From positions 1 through 37,675 of the forward strand of contig JBBQGG010000033.1 in assembly GCA_038322815.1 (NCBI GenBank): a DNA stretch of 37,675 nucleotides, written 5' to 3'. The notes below the pieces were generated by a model, which saw only the letters and a list, made by a program, of their open reading frames with translations, ran no database searches and was not told where the DNA came from. This stretch comes from PALSA-1296 sp038322815 (GTDB lineage: Bacteria; Bacteroidota; Ignavibacteria; Palsa-1295). The translations under genes were made by a program, and so were the position numbers. Shown in pieces: positions 23,943-32,322 of this stretch. Positions within the stretch are counted from its first letter, which is position 1; each line of letters starts with the position of its first letter.

Positions 23943-24925
23943 ATGTCAACAAACACAAGCTTTGTCGATTTTTCGTCAACACTTGGTCTTGCAGGGTTTC
24001 TAATACTCTCGATCAATGTTCTTTTAGGACTCGTCTTTGTAACGCCTGTTTCTCGTCGCGCAGCAAAATTACTGAAAAAGCCCCGGCTGCAGAAATTTAT
24101 CTTCATTACTCATAAGTACACTGGAATTGTTGGCACTATCCTCGTATTGGCGCATCCGACAATTCTCTTGCTCAACCGAGACTTAGGATTTACTCTGTTT
24201 AACATCCTCATTAATTCTACTGCTTCCCCATTCGATTCCCAATTAAATACAGTTGGCTCTGTTGCCCTATATCTTATTGTACTCATCGTTATCACTTCCC
24301 TTGTGATGAAGTTCAGTAATTGCAATCTGCTACCATCGGTGGGACATCAACTTTTGCTATCCTATGAGCCGTCATTCGGCGGATCGCTTAATTCCCTGTT
24401 GGAGTATTATACCGATGGTTCATATAATGCCGACCCGCCGGGAGAGCTTCTTCACAATATCAATGAGCAAAAATTCGAATACCAACTTATGTATAGCTAT
24501 CAACTGATAAAAGGTATCTCCGTAACAGGCGGATTTCTGCATCATGAAAATTTCAGATTCACTGATCATTACTTTTGGGCAATAGCGGGGTTTGTACTCA
24601 CATGGCTTCCTACTAACAATCTTACAATATCTGCGGCAATTGTTGCAGAAAAAAAAACTGGACTGGCAGAATCTTCTATGACTTTTCTGGTGGGATAAAT
24701 CTTGAAGTGATAAAAGACTGGTTTATTATCGCAAATGTGCATCGCTATGAGAATTTAGGACAATTAGATATTGAGCCGACAGAAAAAATAGAAATAGAAA
24801 CTGGCATTAGTCATTCCTTTGCCCATGTTCATTCTACCACAATTTCTTTTTTTCGCCATGAACAATATGGAGCACCCAATGATCAGTTTTCGTTTGCAAA
24901 ACTTAAATATGCATTTACTTTTTAA
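23943..24925 (+). pseudogene. Chimeric frameshifted gene: ferric-reductase-like membrane domain joined to an outer-membrane barrel
   Basis: Residues 1-121 have four hydrophobic segments, an HKYTGIVG segment, an AHPTILLLN segment and a SVALYLIVLIVITSLVM segment, as in the ferric-reductase-like/YedZ heme-binding fold. From about residue 125 (LPSVGHQLLLSYEPSFGG) the sequence changes to alternating aromatic strands of an outer-membrane barrel lacking its own signal peptide. The frame stops at 24698, but a run of nine A at 24649-24657 separates it from the continuing barrel: shifted after the run, the sequence reads NWTGRIFYDFSGGINLEV, then to AKLKYAFTF ending at 24925 in a terminal Phe. So two genes were apparently fused by a deletion and then frameshifted, or the run is a sequencing error or slippage site. 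Confidence 0.75.
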
Positions 24926-24984
24926 ACATACGCCTTATGGCAATGTAGAGATATATCGGTCCGTAAGATTGTGGCATTTTTACT

Positions 24985-25069
24985 TCGCCCTTTCAGGGCT
25001 TATTGTTCTTTCGTTGCTGTACCCAGGGTTTCATCACCCTGGGCTATGGGTACACCGTCGCTTCGCGAC
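24985..25069. repeat. Cluster of three hairpin repeats
   Basis: Three hairpins in 85 bp: GCCCTTTCAGGGC, CCCAGGGT..ATCACCCTGGG and GTCGCTTCGCGAC. They are non-coding and separate the chimeric gene from the methyltransferase. From memory, similar hairpin sequences are dispersed in many genomes of this kind. The open frame 24819-25196 across them is not a gene. The rest of the 24926-25224 gap shows nothing else. Confidence 0.7.
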
Positions 25070-25224
25070 TCAAATTTCTTACAATAATTTCTCCTGCCCG
25101 CTGCTCTTCTTTTCCTTCTGTGCTTTCTTGAAGGTCAGCGAGCCTTCGGTTAGGTCGGGGAAGTCCGGGCGTACGGTTTTATTTAGCAGGGACTGAGCCT
25201 CAATAAGAGAACATGCCCACCATT

Positions 25225-26082
25225 CTAAACTAATACTAATTGTTCTGATAATTCTTTTATTTGAATAGGGTAGTTCGTGATAATTAATTCCTTACCTTTA
25301 GCAGCAAAATCTTTTTTATAATTATTCATTCCATATTGGAATTCCCACTCAAATAAATGCGAATCAGCAAAATTATTTCTCACTTCTTCGCAATCGTCAT
25401 ACGTAATCATCCATTTATGTGGACACCCTTTCATGTGCTCTGCAAATTTCTTATGGTCGAATCCGAGATGAAGATCACCATTCTTCCCATATAATCGTGA
25501 TTTTGTTGCAGTAAAATATGGTGGATCGAGGAAAATAAATACATCTTGACCATCAATATATAACAATTCGCTATAATCTAAATTTGACACCTCAACATTC
25601 TCGAGCACTGCCCTTAGCTGCTTTAGACGATGGATAGAAGAATCTGTAAACCGTGATTCAAATGCCTTTTGTGAATAGCCGCCTGAATCAACCGTTCCAG
25701 AAAAAGTAATTCTGTTAAGTACAAAAAAACGAATAGCTCTTTGTAATTCTGTTAAATCATCCTTCAGTTGGGCCACAATGGAGTCAAAAAGAATACGCCC
25801 ATCTTCAGAAGTTTTCTTGATAAATTCGATTTGTTCAACCAATTCAGACAAATTTTCTTTTGCCACTTTCCAGAAACAATATAGGTCATAGTTCAAATCA
25901 TTAACCCAATACGTTTTGTCTGGGTAGCGTTGCTTGTGGTAAATAAACACCGATCCACCGCCCAAAAAGGGCTCTCTGAACTCGCCATATTCTTTAGGAA
26001 TGAACGGCAATAGTTGTGCAAGAGCTTTCGCTTTCCCACCAGGATAGCGCAAAGGACTTTTGATTTCCTGAAAAACTTTCAT
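25225..26082 (-). CDS. Dam-type DNA adenine N6-methyltransferase
   Basis: A 285-residue enzyme of the D12 class (alpha group, Dam/DpnM type), methylating N6 of adenine. The N-terminal RYPGGK (12-17) is typical, motif I is PFLGGGSVF (38-46), and motif IV is DPPY (186-189). The target recognition region lies between. The sequence LDPPYFTATKSRLYG fits the DpnII/MboI-like enzymes, which often recognise GATC, but recognition cannot be read from sequence. It overlaps the upstream gene by four bases (ATGA), so the two are translationally coupled. It probably protects the host against the partner endonuclease. It is intact; the region looks AT-rich compared with its surroundings by eye, suggesting recent arrival. 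Confidence 0.92.
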   Translation of the reverse strand: MKVFQEIKSPLRYPGGKAKALAQLLPFIPKEYGEFREPFLGGGSVFIYHKQRYPDKTYWVNDLNYDLYCFWKVAKENLSELVEQIEFIKKTSEDGRILFDSIVAQLKDDLTELQRAIRFFVLNRITFSGTVDSGGYSQKAFESRFTDSSIHRLKQLRAVLENVEVSNLDYSELLYIDGQDVFIFLDPPYFTATKSRLYGKNGDLHLGFDHKKFAEHMKGCPHKWMITYDDCEEVRNNFADSHLFEWEFQYGMNNYKKDFAAKGKELIITNYPIQIKELSEQLVLV

Positions 26083-27203
26083 ATATTCGATGCTATCAGT
26101 ATTGAAATATTCCGATTTTCTGTCACTTCCTTATTTAACAGCTTGATGGTGCCCATCGTTGCTACCTTCAATATACTACTATTTCTGGCAAAGTATTCAT
26201 CAAGCTTATCTTTTTTCACGGGGAGCAAAAGCTGTTCTGCGATATGTGGGCTTGTAAGTTTCATTCTCGTCGAAAAGGAAACACTCTTTCCATCAATAGA
26301 AAGTTTGTCGATGTTAGAAAAGAGAATAAGTTTGAACAATCCATCTTTTATATCGCTTCGGCTTGGAAGAATGGTTTTGGAAGTATTTTTTGATTCTTGA
26401 ATAATATATTTTGACCCCTCTTTTATTATTTCGTCAGCAGTAAGAAAATATTCTCCTCCAAGATAATTCTTAAGTATAAGTTGACATTTCTCACCGTCGC
26501 TAAGAAACTCACGGACGTGCTTTGTTAAGAATTCTCTATTGCTTGCTCCTTTAGACCCTTTTAGAGAAATTTCCTTATAAACTTCAATGTCCTCTAAAAC
26601 CTTATCGCGAAATGAAGAGAGTGACTGGTAAGAGTGAATTTTTACTTTCGTTTTTTTGGTAATTCTCGAATAGGATCCTATGGCAAGGTCTAAGATTTCG
26701 ATGAGCCTATCTTTAATAAGCGTTCTGTTCCAATGAATTGCTTCAAGCCTGTGGCGCATAATCTCTTTGATCTGTTCTTTAACAAAGAGATTATTGAGCC
26801 TTTGGCTCGTAAGTTTTTCTCGGTCTTTTTGTGAATTCGAAAGATTTTTCTTTGCCGAATCGTAATAGCCAAGAACTACATGAATTCCCATCAAACTCAT
26901 CCAGCTAAATGTAGAAAATTGTACTTTATCCATATCACCATCAGCGCCTTCGTCTTTGAGGATAGGTATAATCGTTATTTTCTTTGGTGAATTATAAGTA
27001 TTATAAATTCTCTCGAATGGGTATGTTCGAGTACGTTTAGGAGAAACCCATTTTGAATAGGCTACCTGACTTTTAGCAGCAACTATTATGCCTGCTGATT
27101 TGGCAGTGTTTATATCGAATTTATCGAATTTGTAAACCGTGAGTTCAGGTGTGAGTTGAGCTTCATAGGAAACATTTTCGATGGCACCTTCTATTGTTTT
27201 CAT
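26079..27203 (-). CDS. Probable type II restriction endonuclease partner of the adenine methylase
   Basis: A 374-residue protein of unknown family in my reading. Its position, translationally overlapped with a Dam-type methylase, makes a restriction endonuclease the best guess. A conserved-looking core at about residues 68-112 reads KKITIIPILKDEGADGDMDKV, then FSTFSWMSLMGIHVVLGYYDS, and resembles, from memory, proteins found next to Dam-type methylases in other Bacteroidota. Asp82, Glu83, Asp86, Asp88 and the lysine at 92 could belong to a PD-(D/E)XK-like site, but I cannot assign it. The remainder is charged and helical, rich in Lys. It starts at 27203, overlapping the methyltransferase stump by four bases. 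No signal peptide. Confidence 0.6.
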   Translation of the reverse strand: MKTIEGAIENVSYEAQLTPELTVYKFDKFDINTAKSAGIIVAAKSQVAYSKWVSPKRTRTYPFERIYNTYNSPKKITIIPILKDEGADGDMDKVQFSTFSWMSLMGIHVVLGYYDSAKKNLSNSQKDREKLTSQRLNNLFVKEQIKEIMRHRLEAIHWNRTLIKDRLIEILDLAIGSYSRITKKTKVKIHSYQSLSSFRDKVLEDIEVYKEISLKGSKGASNREFLTKHVREFLSDGEKCQLILKNYLGGEYFLTADEIIKEGSKYIIQESKNTSKTILPSRSDIKDGLFKLILFSNIDKLSIDGKSVSFSTRMKLTSPHIAEQLLLPVKKDKLDEYFARNSSILKVATMGTIKLLNKEVTENRNISILIASNI

Positions 27204-27403
27204 GTTCTTACAAATTTACACAGTGGAGATAGTCCGAGCCGATGGATTTGCGCATCGGATGAATGCCCCTTTGGAGTTTTAAAAAGCAGATTATAATCGC
27301 GCTTTGAATTAAAGGGCGGATCGAGATAGATCAGATCAACGGATTCGGACGGGATGTGATCGCGCAGGATATTGAGATTATCTCCGAAGTAGAGTTTATT
27401 CAT
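27200..27403 (-). pseudogene. N-terminal stump of an N4/N6 DNA methyltransferase
   Basis: A 67-residue frame starting MNKLYFGDNLNILRDHI and carrying the catalytic motif DPPF in YLDPPFNSKRDYNLLFK, the start of DNA methylase family PF01555. After the family segment SDAQI, where intact members continue with an acidic tryptophan-containing stretch for a further 250 residues, it changes to HRLGLSPLCKFVRT and stops. The stop overlaps the endonuclease start (ATGA). Longer upstream frames to 27490 only read through a repeat. It is probably the leftover of another restriction-modification or orphan methyltransferase, cut by insertion of the current pair. It lacks the SAM-binding half and cannot be active. 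Confidence 0.8.
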
Positions 27404-27425
27404 TACTGCAAAGATACGAAGGGAT

Positions 27426-27466
27426 AACCTCACCCCAACCCTCTCCTTACTTTTAAGGAGAGGGTG
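27426..27466 (+). repeat. Palindromic repeat, intergenic copy
   Basis: Begins CCTCACCCCAACCCTCTCC, with an 11-bp perfect stem (CCCTCTCCTTA / TAAGGAGAGGG, loop CTTT). Its first 19 bases match the copy inside the ligase gene (9207-9250). It lies between the methyltransferase stump and dapF. Confidence 0.8.
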
Positions 27467-27605
27467 CGGTTGTTGACCGATTTCCTTCAATTCATTCGTC
27501 TCTGTACTGAATCGGTTGGTGCAGGCTTCAGCCAGCCAAGAAAAGTATTATCATCGCAGGCTGAAACCTGGCACGTCGGCGATTCGCATTGTGTTTTCAA
27601 TCATC

Positions 27606-28523
27606 ATGCCCCAAATTCCATTCACGATGTATTCCGGCGCGGGTAACTTATTTGTTATCATTGACGCATTCACTAATCCAACTGTTTTCGGTAAAGTAAA
27701 ACTGAAGGCATTGGCGCAGACGGTTGCCAACCGCAAAGGTCCTATCGGTTCGGACGGATTGATCGTTATAGCACGCAGCCCGAAGGCTCCATTCATGATG
27801 AATTTTTATAATCCGGATGGAAGCTTCGGCGCCCTTTGCGGTAATGGTGCGCGATGTGCCGTGCAAGCAGCAGTGGATTTTGGCGTTATCCCATCGCCTG
27901 ATACAAATTTCGAAGTGCTCGGAGAGCTTGTCCATGCAGAAGCGGTGGAAGAGTCGATAGTCGATTCTAATCCTGACTATCGACCATCGACCATTGACAA
28001 TCGACATCTTCGTGTCTATTACCACGATCCGAAAAAGATCAAACTCAAATTCAAGCTTTCGGTTGGCTCGGAGCTTGTCAGTTGCAATTATGTCGATCTC
28101 GGTTCGCAGCACGGTGTGATTTTTTTTGATAAACTGGAGCAGTTCACAGGGCAAATGATCGAAGATTTTGATATTAATAAATACGGGCAAGCTGTCCGCA
28201 TGCATAAAGATTTCGAGCCGCTTGGAGTAAATGCAAATTTTGCGCAGATCATGAGCGATGATGAAGGCGAATACATTCGCATCCGCACCTATGAACGCGG
28301 TGTCGAAGGTGAAACACTTGCCTGCGGAACGGGATGTATGAGCACGGCAATCGCAGCGTTCGGATTAAAAAAAATCAGTGATTTACCGATTCGTATGAAA
28401 ACACAGAGTGGAGAATTCGTGAAAGTAAACTTCAAAATTGCGGATGATGGTCATCTCAGCAACCTTTCACTCGAAGGAAGCGCAGTCCGTGGAAAAAGCG
28501 GAATTCTCACCCTTGAGGACTGA
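27606..28523 (+). CDS. dapF: Diaminopimelate epimerase
   Basis: A 305-residue DapF, converting LL- to meso-diaminopimelate for lysine and peptidoglycan. The two active-site cysteines are Cys78 in LCGNGARC and Cys240 in ACGTGC. The frame begins further upstream (27516), but the ATG at 27606 starts MPQIPFTMYSGAGNLFVI, matching the family start. About residues 116-135 (VDSNPDYRPSTIDNRHLRV region) are an insertion encoded by an inverted heptad repeat, placed between the two lobes. The gene otherwise has the standard length and motifs, so the insert seems tolerated. It diverges from the restriction-modification operon. Location next to a mobile-looking region is notable for a housekeeping gene. 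Confidence 0.93.
   Translation: MPQIPFTMYSGAGNLFVIIDAFTNPTVFGKVKLKALAQTVANRKGPIGSDGLIVIARSPKAPFMMNFYNPDGSFGALCGNGARCAVQAAVDFGVIPSPDTNFEVLGELVHAEAVEESIVDSNPDYRPSTIDNRHLRVYYHDPKKIKLKFKLSVGSELVSCNYVDLGSQHGVIFFDKLEQFTGQMIEDFDINKYGQAVRMHKDFEPLGVNANFAQIMSDDEGEYIRIRTYERGVEGETLACGTGCMSTAIAAFGLKKISDLPIRMKTQSGEFVKVNFKIADDGHLSNLSLEGSAVRGKSGILTLED
27953..28002. repeat. Inverted heptad repeat inside dapF
   Basis: The sequence has two heptads GTCGATA GTCGATT, a short spacer, then GACTATC GACCATC GACCATT GACAATC. The first 10 bases (GTCGATAGTC) pair perfectly with 27975-27984. It is read in frame and encodes the extra residues in DapF. Confidence 0.75.
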
Positions 28524-28538
28524 TCCGTTTTTTTTGCT

Positions 28539-28546
28539 TATATTTG
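28539..28546 (+). promoter_or_regulatory. Putative Bacteroidota-type -7 box
   Basis: TATATTTG fits TAnnTTTG and is followed by TAC. It lies 53 bp upstream of the outer-membrane protein start, just after dapF. No clear -33 box. Confidence 0.4.
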
Positions 28547-28599
28547 TACGTACTATAATCTCACGTATTCTATAATTTTTCATTTATTCCTATACTACT

Positions 28600-29292
28600 A
28601 TGCTATCATCGAAACTTTCCCTCGTAATTTTACTTGCAGTTTTAAGTTTCTTCTTTACACAGAGATCTTTTGCTCAGGAATCAGATACGATGGCCTATAA
28701 ACATATCGAAGTCGGTGCAGGCGGCACTCTGGGTGCTTCGATCTTTAGTGGCACCGTGCCTGATGGCTCCAAGACGGATGTTCACTTTCCCGCCTATTTA
28801 ATTCAGGCAATGGGAATATATTCTTTTCATCCATACTGGGGACTCGCTTTGGGAATTGGCTATGAATCTCGCGGCATGTTTTTTAAGCAGCAGAATGTAA
28901 CCGAACCGAATATAGATTATTCCCTGAATTACATTTCTATTCAGCCAAGCATTAAGTTCAAGCAGTTTTTGCTCGGAGTGACGATCGGACTTCCCTCAGG
29001 CACTTCTTATAAATATAATCAGGGAAACGGCGTATCCGTAGATCGCTCTGTAGGAAAAGATTCGGTGAACACACTGGTTGATATTCGAATCGGCGGAATG
29101 CTGCCAGTCTTTGAGAATGAAACGGGCGCACTTTTTCTTCTCATCAATGCATCTTGGAATGTAAGCGACGCATTTAATGTCGGATTCCTTACACCGGGAC
29201 AAACATCAACAACTCCCGTAACCAAAAGCCCGATCCATACGATTCAGATCGGATTTTCGTATCTCCTTGCGCCGCTCGGAAAGACACACTAA
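28600..29292 (+). CDS. Outer-membrane beta-barrel protein (porin-like)
   Basis: A 230-residue protein with a signal peptide (residues 1-25, ending RSFAQ). The mature part consists of alternating Gly/Tyr/Phe/Ser strands (VEVGAGG-like start, YWGLALGIGYESRG, SIKFKQFLLGVTIGLPSG) that resemble the eight-stranded outer-membrane proteins annotated as porin family or PorT-like in Bacteroidota. The C-terminal strand HTIQIGFSYLLAPLG is amphipathic. Its exact role is unknown. It lies 76 bp after dapF with its own likely promoter and is followed by a strong terminator shared with the converging hydrolase gene. Confidence 0.78.
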   Translation: MLSSKLSLVILLAVLSFFFTQRSFAQESDTMAYKHIEVGAGGTLGASIFSGTVPDGSKTDVHFPAYLIQAMGIYSFHPYWGLALGIGYESRGMFFKQQNVTEPNIDYSLNYISIQPSIKFKQFLLGVTIGLPSGTSYKYNQGNGVSVDRSVGKDSVNTLVDIRIGGMLPVFENETGALFLLINASWNVSDAFNVGFLTPGQTSTTPVTKSPIHTIQIGFSYLLAPLGKTH

Positions 29293-29313
29293 GAATTTCA
29301 TCATAAATATAAT

Positions 29314-29350
29314 AAAGGCGCAGAAAAAAAACTGCGCCTTTTTTATTTTT
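29314..29350. terminator. Bidirectional terminator
   Basis: A perfect 10-bp stem AAAGGCGCAG / CTGCGCCTTT with an A8 loop, followed by TTTTTATTTTT. It ends the outer-membrane gene and overlaps the stop of the converging hydrolase. Confidence 0.9.
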
Positions 29351-30107
29351 GTTTCTCAAAAAATTCCACTGTCATTTCCGCAACGCGCTCAGGATAAAAC
29401 TCCATCACGATATGCTGTGTATTCGAAAAAATTGAAAGCTCGGAATTTGGTATCGTCATTTTCATTTTTGCTGCAATATCTACGGGAAAGAAATTATCTC
29501 GGTCGCCATGGATAATAAGTGTAGGTGATGTGATCTCCTTCAACGATTCAAGCGGAATATTAATATCACAATCGGGCAGACGAAAATTATAGAATGCCTG
29601 TGCTAACTCATGCCAATAGTCCGCTCCGTAAATTTCATTTGCTTTTTTGTAATAGTCTTGTAATTTAGGACTTAGCGATTCAGGCGATTTGTAATATTTT
29701 TGCGCACTCATGGGAATGCAGTACGTTGCGGAATCAATAACCATTGCGCGGACTAAATTCGGAGCATAGCGCGCCACACGCAGCATAGTCATCCCGCCTG
29801 AACTTGCGGCAAGAAAAAATGCCGAATCAATATTCAATGCGTTACAAAATCCGATGATATCGCGTGAAAATTGTTCTTTTGTCCAGTCGTTCGTAGGATT
29901 ATCGGATCTCCCGTGACCGCGAAGATCGACGAGATAGCATGTATATTTTTTCGTCAAGATTGGGAGAAGAGGTGCAAAGCGATCACGAGAGTTCGAACTG
30001 AAATTATGCAGACAGATAAGCGGCTCGCCGGCGCCCTGAGTTTCATAGTAAAGTTCTACATCACCCACTTTTATAATCTTACCTACCCAGTTTCCACTCT
30101 TAGTCAT
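29343..30107 (-). CDS. Alpha/beta-hydrolase
   Basis: A 254-residue alpha/beta-hydrolase. The start at the ATG 30107 is preferred over a TTG at 30170, as it begins just before the first strand (IIKVGDVELYYETQG). Strand-loop LICLHN is the oxyanion region, followed by LVDLRGHGRSDNP. The nucleophile elbow is AASSGGM, with Ser102 or Ser103 as nucleophile; the usual Gly is replaced by Ala. The catalytic Asp is Asp204 in HGDRDNF and the His is His232 in NTQHIVM. No signal peptide is seen, so it is cytoplasmic. The substrate is unknown. It is divergent from glgP and convergent with the outer-membrane gene. Confidence 0.88.
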   Translation of the reverse strand: MTKSGNWVGKIIKVGDVELYYETQGAGEPLICLHNFSSNSRDRFAPLLPILTKKYTCYLVDLRGHGRSDNPTNDWTKEQFSRDIIGFCNALNIDSAFFLAASSGGMTMLRVARYAPNLVRAMVIDSATYCIPMSAQKYYKSPESLSPKLQDYYKKANEIYGADYWHELAQAFYNFRLPDCDINIPLESLKEITSPTLIIHGDRDNFFPVDIAAKMKMTIPNSELSIFSNTQHIVMEFYPERVAEMTVEFFEKQK

Positions 30108-30189
30108 CTGAAAATTTAAATAAAAAAATAATAGACTTCTTGAACACATTTGTTGTTTCATGTTGCTCAATTTTGAATATACTTAACGA

Positions 30190-32316
30190 ATGCGAGCAAA
30201 CGAAATTACGGAATCTTACATCCCGTTACCTGAACGTATATCCCGCTTAGGCGATATTGCTTATGATCTTTGGTGGAGTTCTAACGAAGAAGCGCGCGCG
30301 ATCTTCCGTTCGATCTCGCGTCTGCATTGGTGGACAAGCGAGCATAATCCCATTCGCCTGCTTCGTGAAGTCCCGGCTGAGCGATTAGTCACTTTATCAA
30401 CTGATACCGCTTTTCTTGCAATGTATGATGCACTTGTTGCGCATTACGAAAATGATCTTGCACGAAAAGATAGATTTGTACATGTCATACATCCTGAGAT
30501 AGAAAGGAAAAGTGTTGCATATTTTTCAGCGGAATACGGAATTCATTCCAGTCTGCCGATCTATTCCGGCGGACTTGGTGTGCTTGCAGGTGATCACATT
30601 AAAACTGCACATGATCTCGGTATGCCCATAGTCGCTGTCGGCTTCTTGTACCCTTTCGGATATTTTGAACAACATATAACATCCGCAGGTGAGCAGATAG
30701 CCGAGTACAGGCATCTGGCATACGACGAATGCCCTTTGAGAAAAGTTACGACAACTGACGGTACGCCGCTTATTATCTCACTTCATCTTGGAGATGAGCA
30801 AAGAAAGCTCCATTTACAAATATGGTGCGTAAAGGTCGGCAACGTCACGATCTATTTAATGGATTCCGATCTCGATGAAAATGATCCGGACGATAGACAA
30901 ATTACTCAGCGCCTCTATGGAGGCGATAAGATGTACCGATTACGTCAGGAAATAGCCCTTGGTGTCGGCGGAGTTCGCGCACTGTGTGCACTTGGGATAA
31001 AACCTGATGTTTGGCATGCAAATGAGGGTCATGCCTCATTTATGTTCATCGAACGGCTGCGTCTGGAAGTCGAAGGTGGTAAATCCATCGCCGATGCGTT
31101 GAAGCATATTCGCGCAACAAGTATTTTTACTACGCATACGCCCGTTCCTGCAGGGCATGATGCATTTAATCTTGAAGCCGTTGCCGATTATTTTCATGAC
31201 ACTATAACTGAACTCGGTTTGACTCAGGATGAATTTCTTGCTGAAGGAAAACACGCCGATCCATCGGAAGAATTATTTAACATGACGGCGCTTGCGATGA
31301 ATATGAGCGACCGCCGAAATGCTGTCAGCGAAAAGCACGGCGAAGTTACTCGTGAGATGTGGAAAGAATATAATACTCCTGCCCATCCGATCACAAGCGT
31401 CACCAACGGAGTTCATATTCCGACGTGGCTTGCTCCCGAGCTTGCATCACTTTTTAGTTATGCAATAGATCCTAAATGGAAAGATCAACTGCGGAATGAA
31501 TCGTTATGGCAAAAGATATATGACATTCCGAATGCCGTTCTCTGGAATATCCGAAGCGAACTCTCCCGCAATTTAATGCGTACCATTATTGATACACTGC
31601 GCAATACGCAAGTTGATGAATCGGAAACCGAACTCGTAACGCGCGGTGCGTTCTTTAATCCTTATGCATTCACGATTGGTTTTGCCCGAAGATTTGCAAC
31701 CTATAAACGTTCGACGCTTCTATTCCGCGATCCCGATAGACTTGCGCAGATACTGAATCAACCAACGAAGCCCGTACAGATAATTTTTAGTGGCAAAGCG
31801 CATCCTGCAGATGAAGGGGGCAGAGAGCTTATCAAAAAAATATGGGATTATGCATCTGATCCTTTGTTTCGCGGCAAAATTGTTTTTCTGGAAAATTACA
31901 ACATGCATTCGGCAAAACTTCTTGTGCAAGGAGTAGATCTATGGATGAACACTCCACGCGCGCCGATGGAAGCATCGGGCACAAGTGGCATGAAAGCCGC
32001 GATCAACGGAGTGCCGAATCTATCGGTGCTCGACGGATGGTGGTGCGAAGGCTATAACGGGAAAAACGGCTGGGCGATCGAAGCACATGAAGATGAAGAT
32101 CCGGAATTGCAGGATGCGCACGATGCGCTGGAAATATATCGATTGCTTGAAGAAGAAATTATTCCTCTCTACTATAAGCGCGATCTTGATGACGTGCCGA
32201 TCGAATGGCTGCGCGTCGTCAAAGAATCCATGCGCTCGGTAATTCCGAATTTTTCCAGTGAGCGAATGATGAAGCAATACATTGAGGAATTATATATTCC
32301 GGCGATGAAAAACTGA
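30190..32316 (+). CDS. glgP: Alpha-glucan (glycogen) phosphorylase
   Basis: A 708-residue glucan phosphorylase of family GT35, the alpha-glucan-phosphorylase subgroup (shorter than the 820-residue animal type). It releases glucose 1-phosphate from glycogen or maltodextrin. Key segments are FSAEYGIHSSLPIYSGGLG, WHANEGH, and the pyridoxal-phosphate lysine Lys602 in GTSGMKAAING. The following LDGWWCEGYNGKNGWAI is also a subgroup signature. It starts 83 bp from the divergent hydrolase gene and ends just before the convergent small gene. No other glycogen genes are in the window. Confidence 0.96.
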   Translation: MRANEITESYIPLPERISRLGDIAYDLWWSSNEEARAIFRSISRLHWWTSEHNPIRLLREVPAERLVTLSTDTAFLAMYDALVAHYENDLARKDRFVHVIHPEIERKSVAYFSAEYGIHSSLPIYSGGLGVLAGDHIKTAHDLGMPIVAVGFLYPFGYFEQHITSAGEQIAEYRHLAYDECPLRKVTTTDGTPLIISLHLGDEQRKLHLQIWCVKVGNVTIYLMDSDLDENDPDDRQITQRLYGGDKMYRLRQEIALGVGGVRALCALGIKPDVWHANEGHASFMFIERLRLEVEGGKSIADALKHIRATSIFTTHTPVPAGHDAFNLEAVADYFHDTITELGLTQDEFLAEGKHADPSEELFNMTALAMNMSDRRNAVSEKHGEVTREMWKEYNTPAHPITSVTNGVHIPTWLAPELASLFSYAIDPKWKDQLRNESLWQKIYDIPNAVLWNIRSELSRNLMRTIIDTLRNTQVDESETELVTRGAFFNPYAFTIGFARRFATYKRSTLLFRDPDRLAQILNQPTKPVQIIFSGKAHPADEGGRELIKKIWDYASDPLFRGKIVFLENYNMHSAKLLVQGVDLWMNTPRAPMEASGTSGMKAAINGVPNLSVLDGWWCEGYNGKNGWAIEAHEDEDPELQDAHDALEIYRLLEEEIIPLYYKRDLDDVPIEWLRVVKESMRSVIPNFSSERMMKQYIEELYIPAMKN

Positions 32317-32322
32317 TTGCGA

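Noticed and set aside
24819..25196. 125-codon plus-strand frame
   Set aside because: Its sequence is read from the hairpin repeats and the out-of-frame end of the barrel; no protein features.
1784..28002. Insertion sequences
   Set aside because: Inverted-repeat elements are present but no transposase gene was found.
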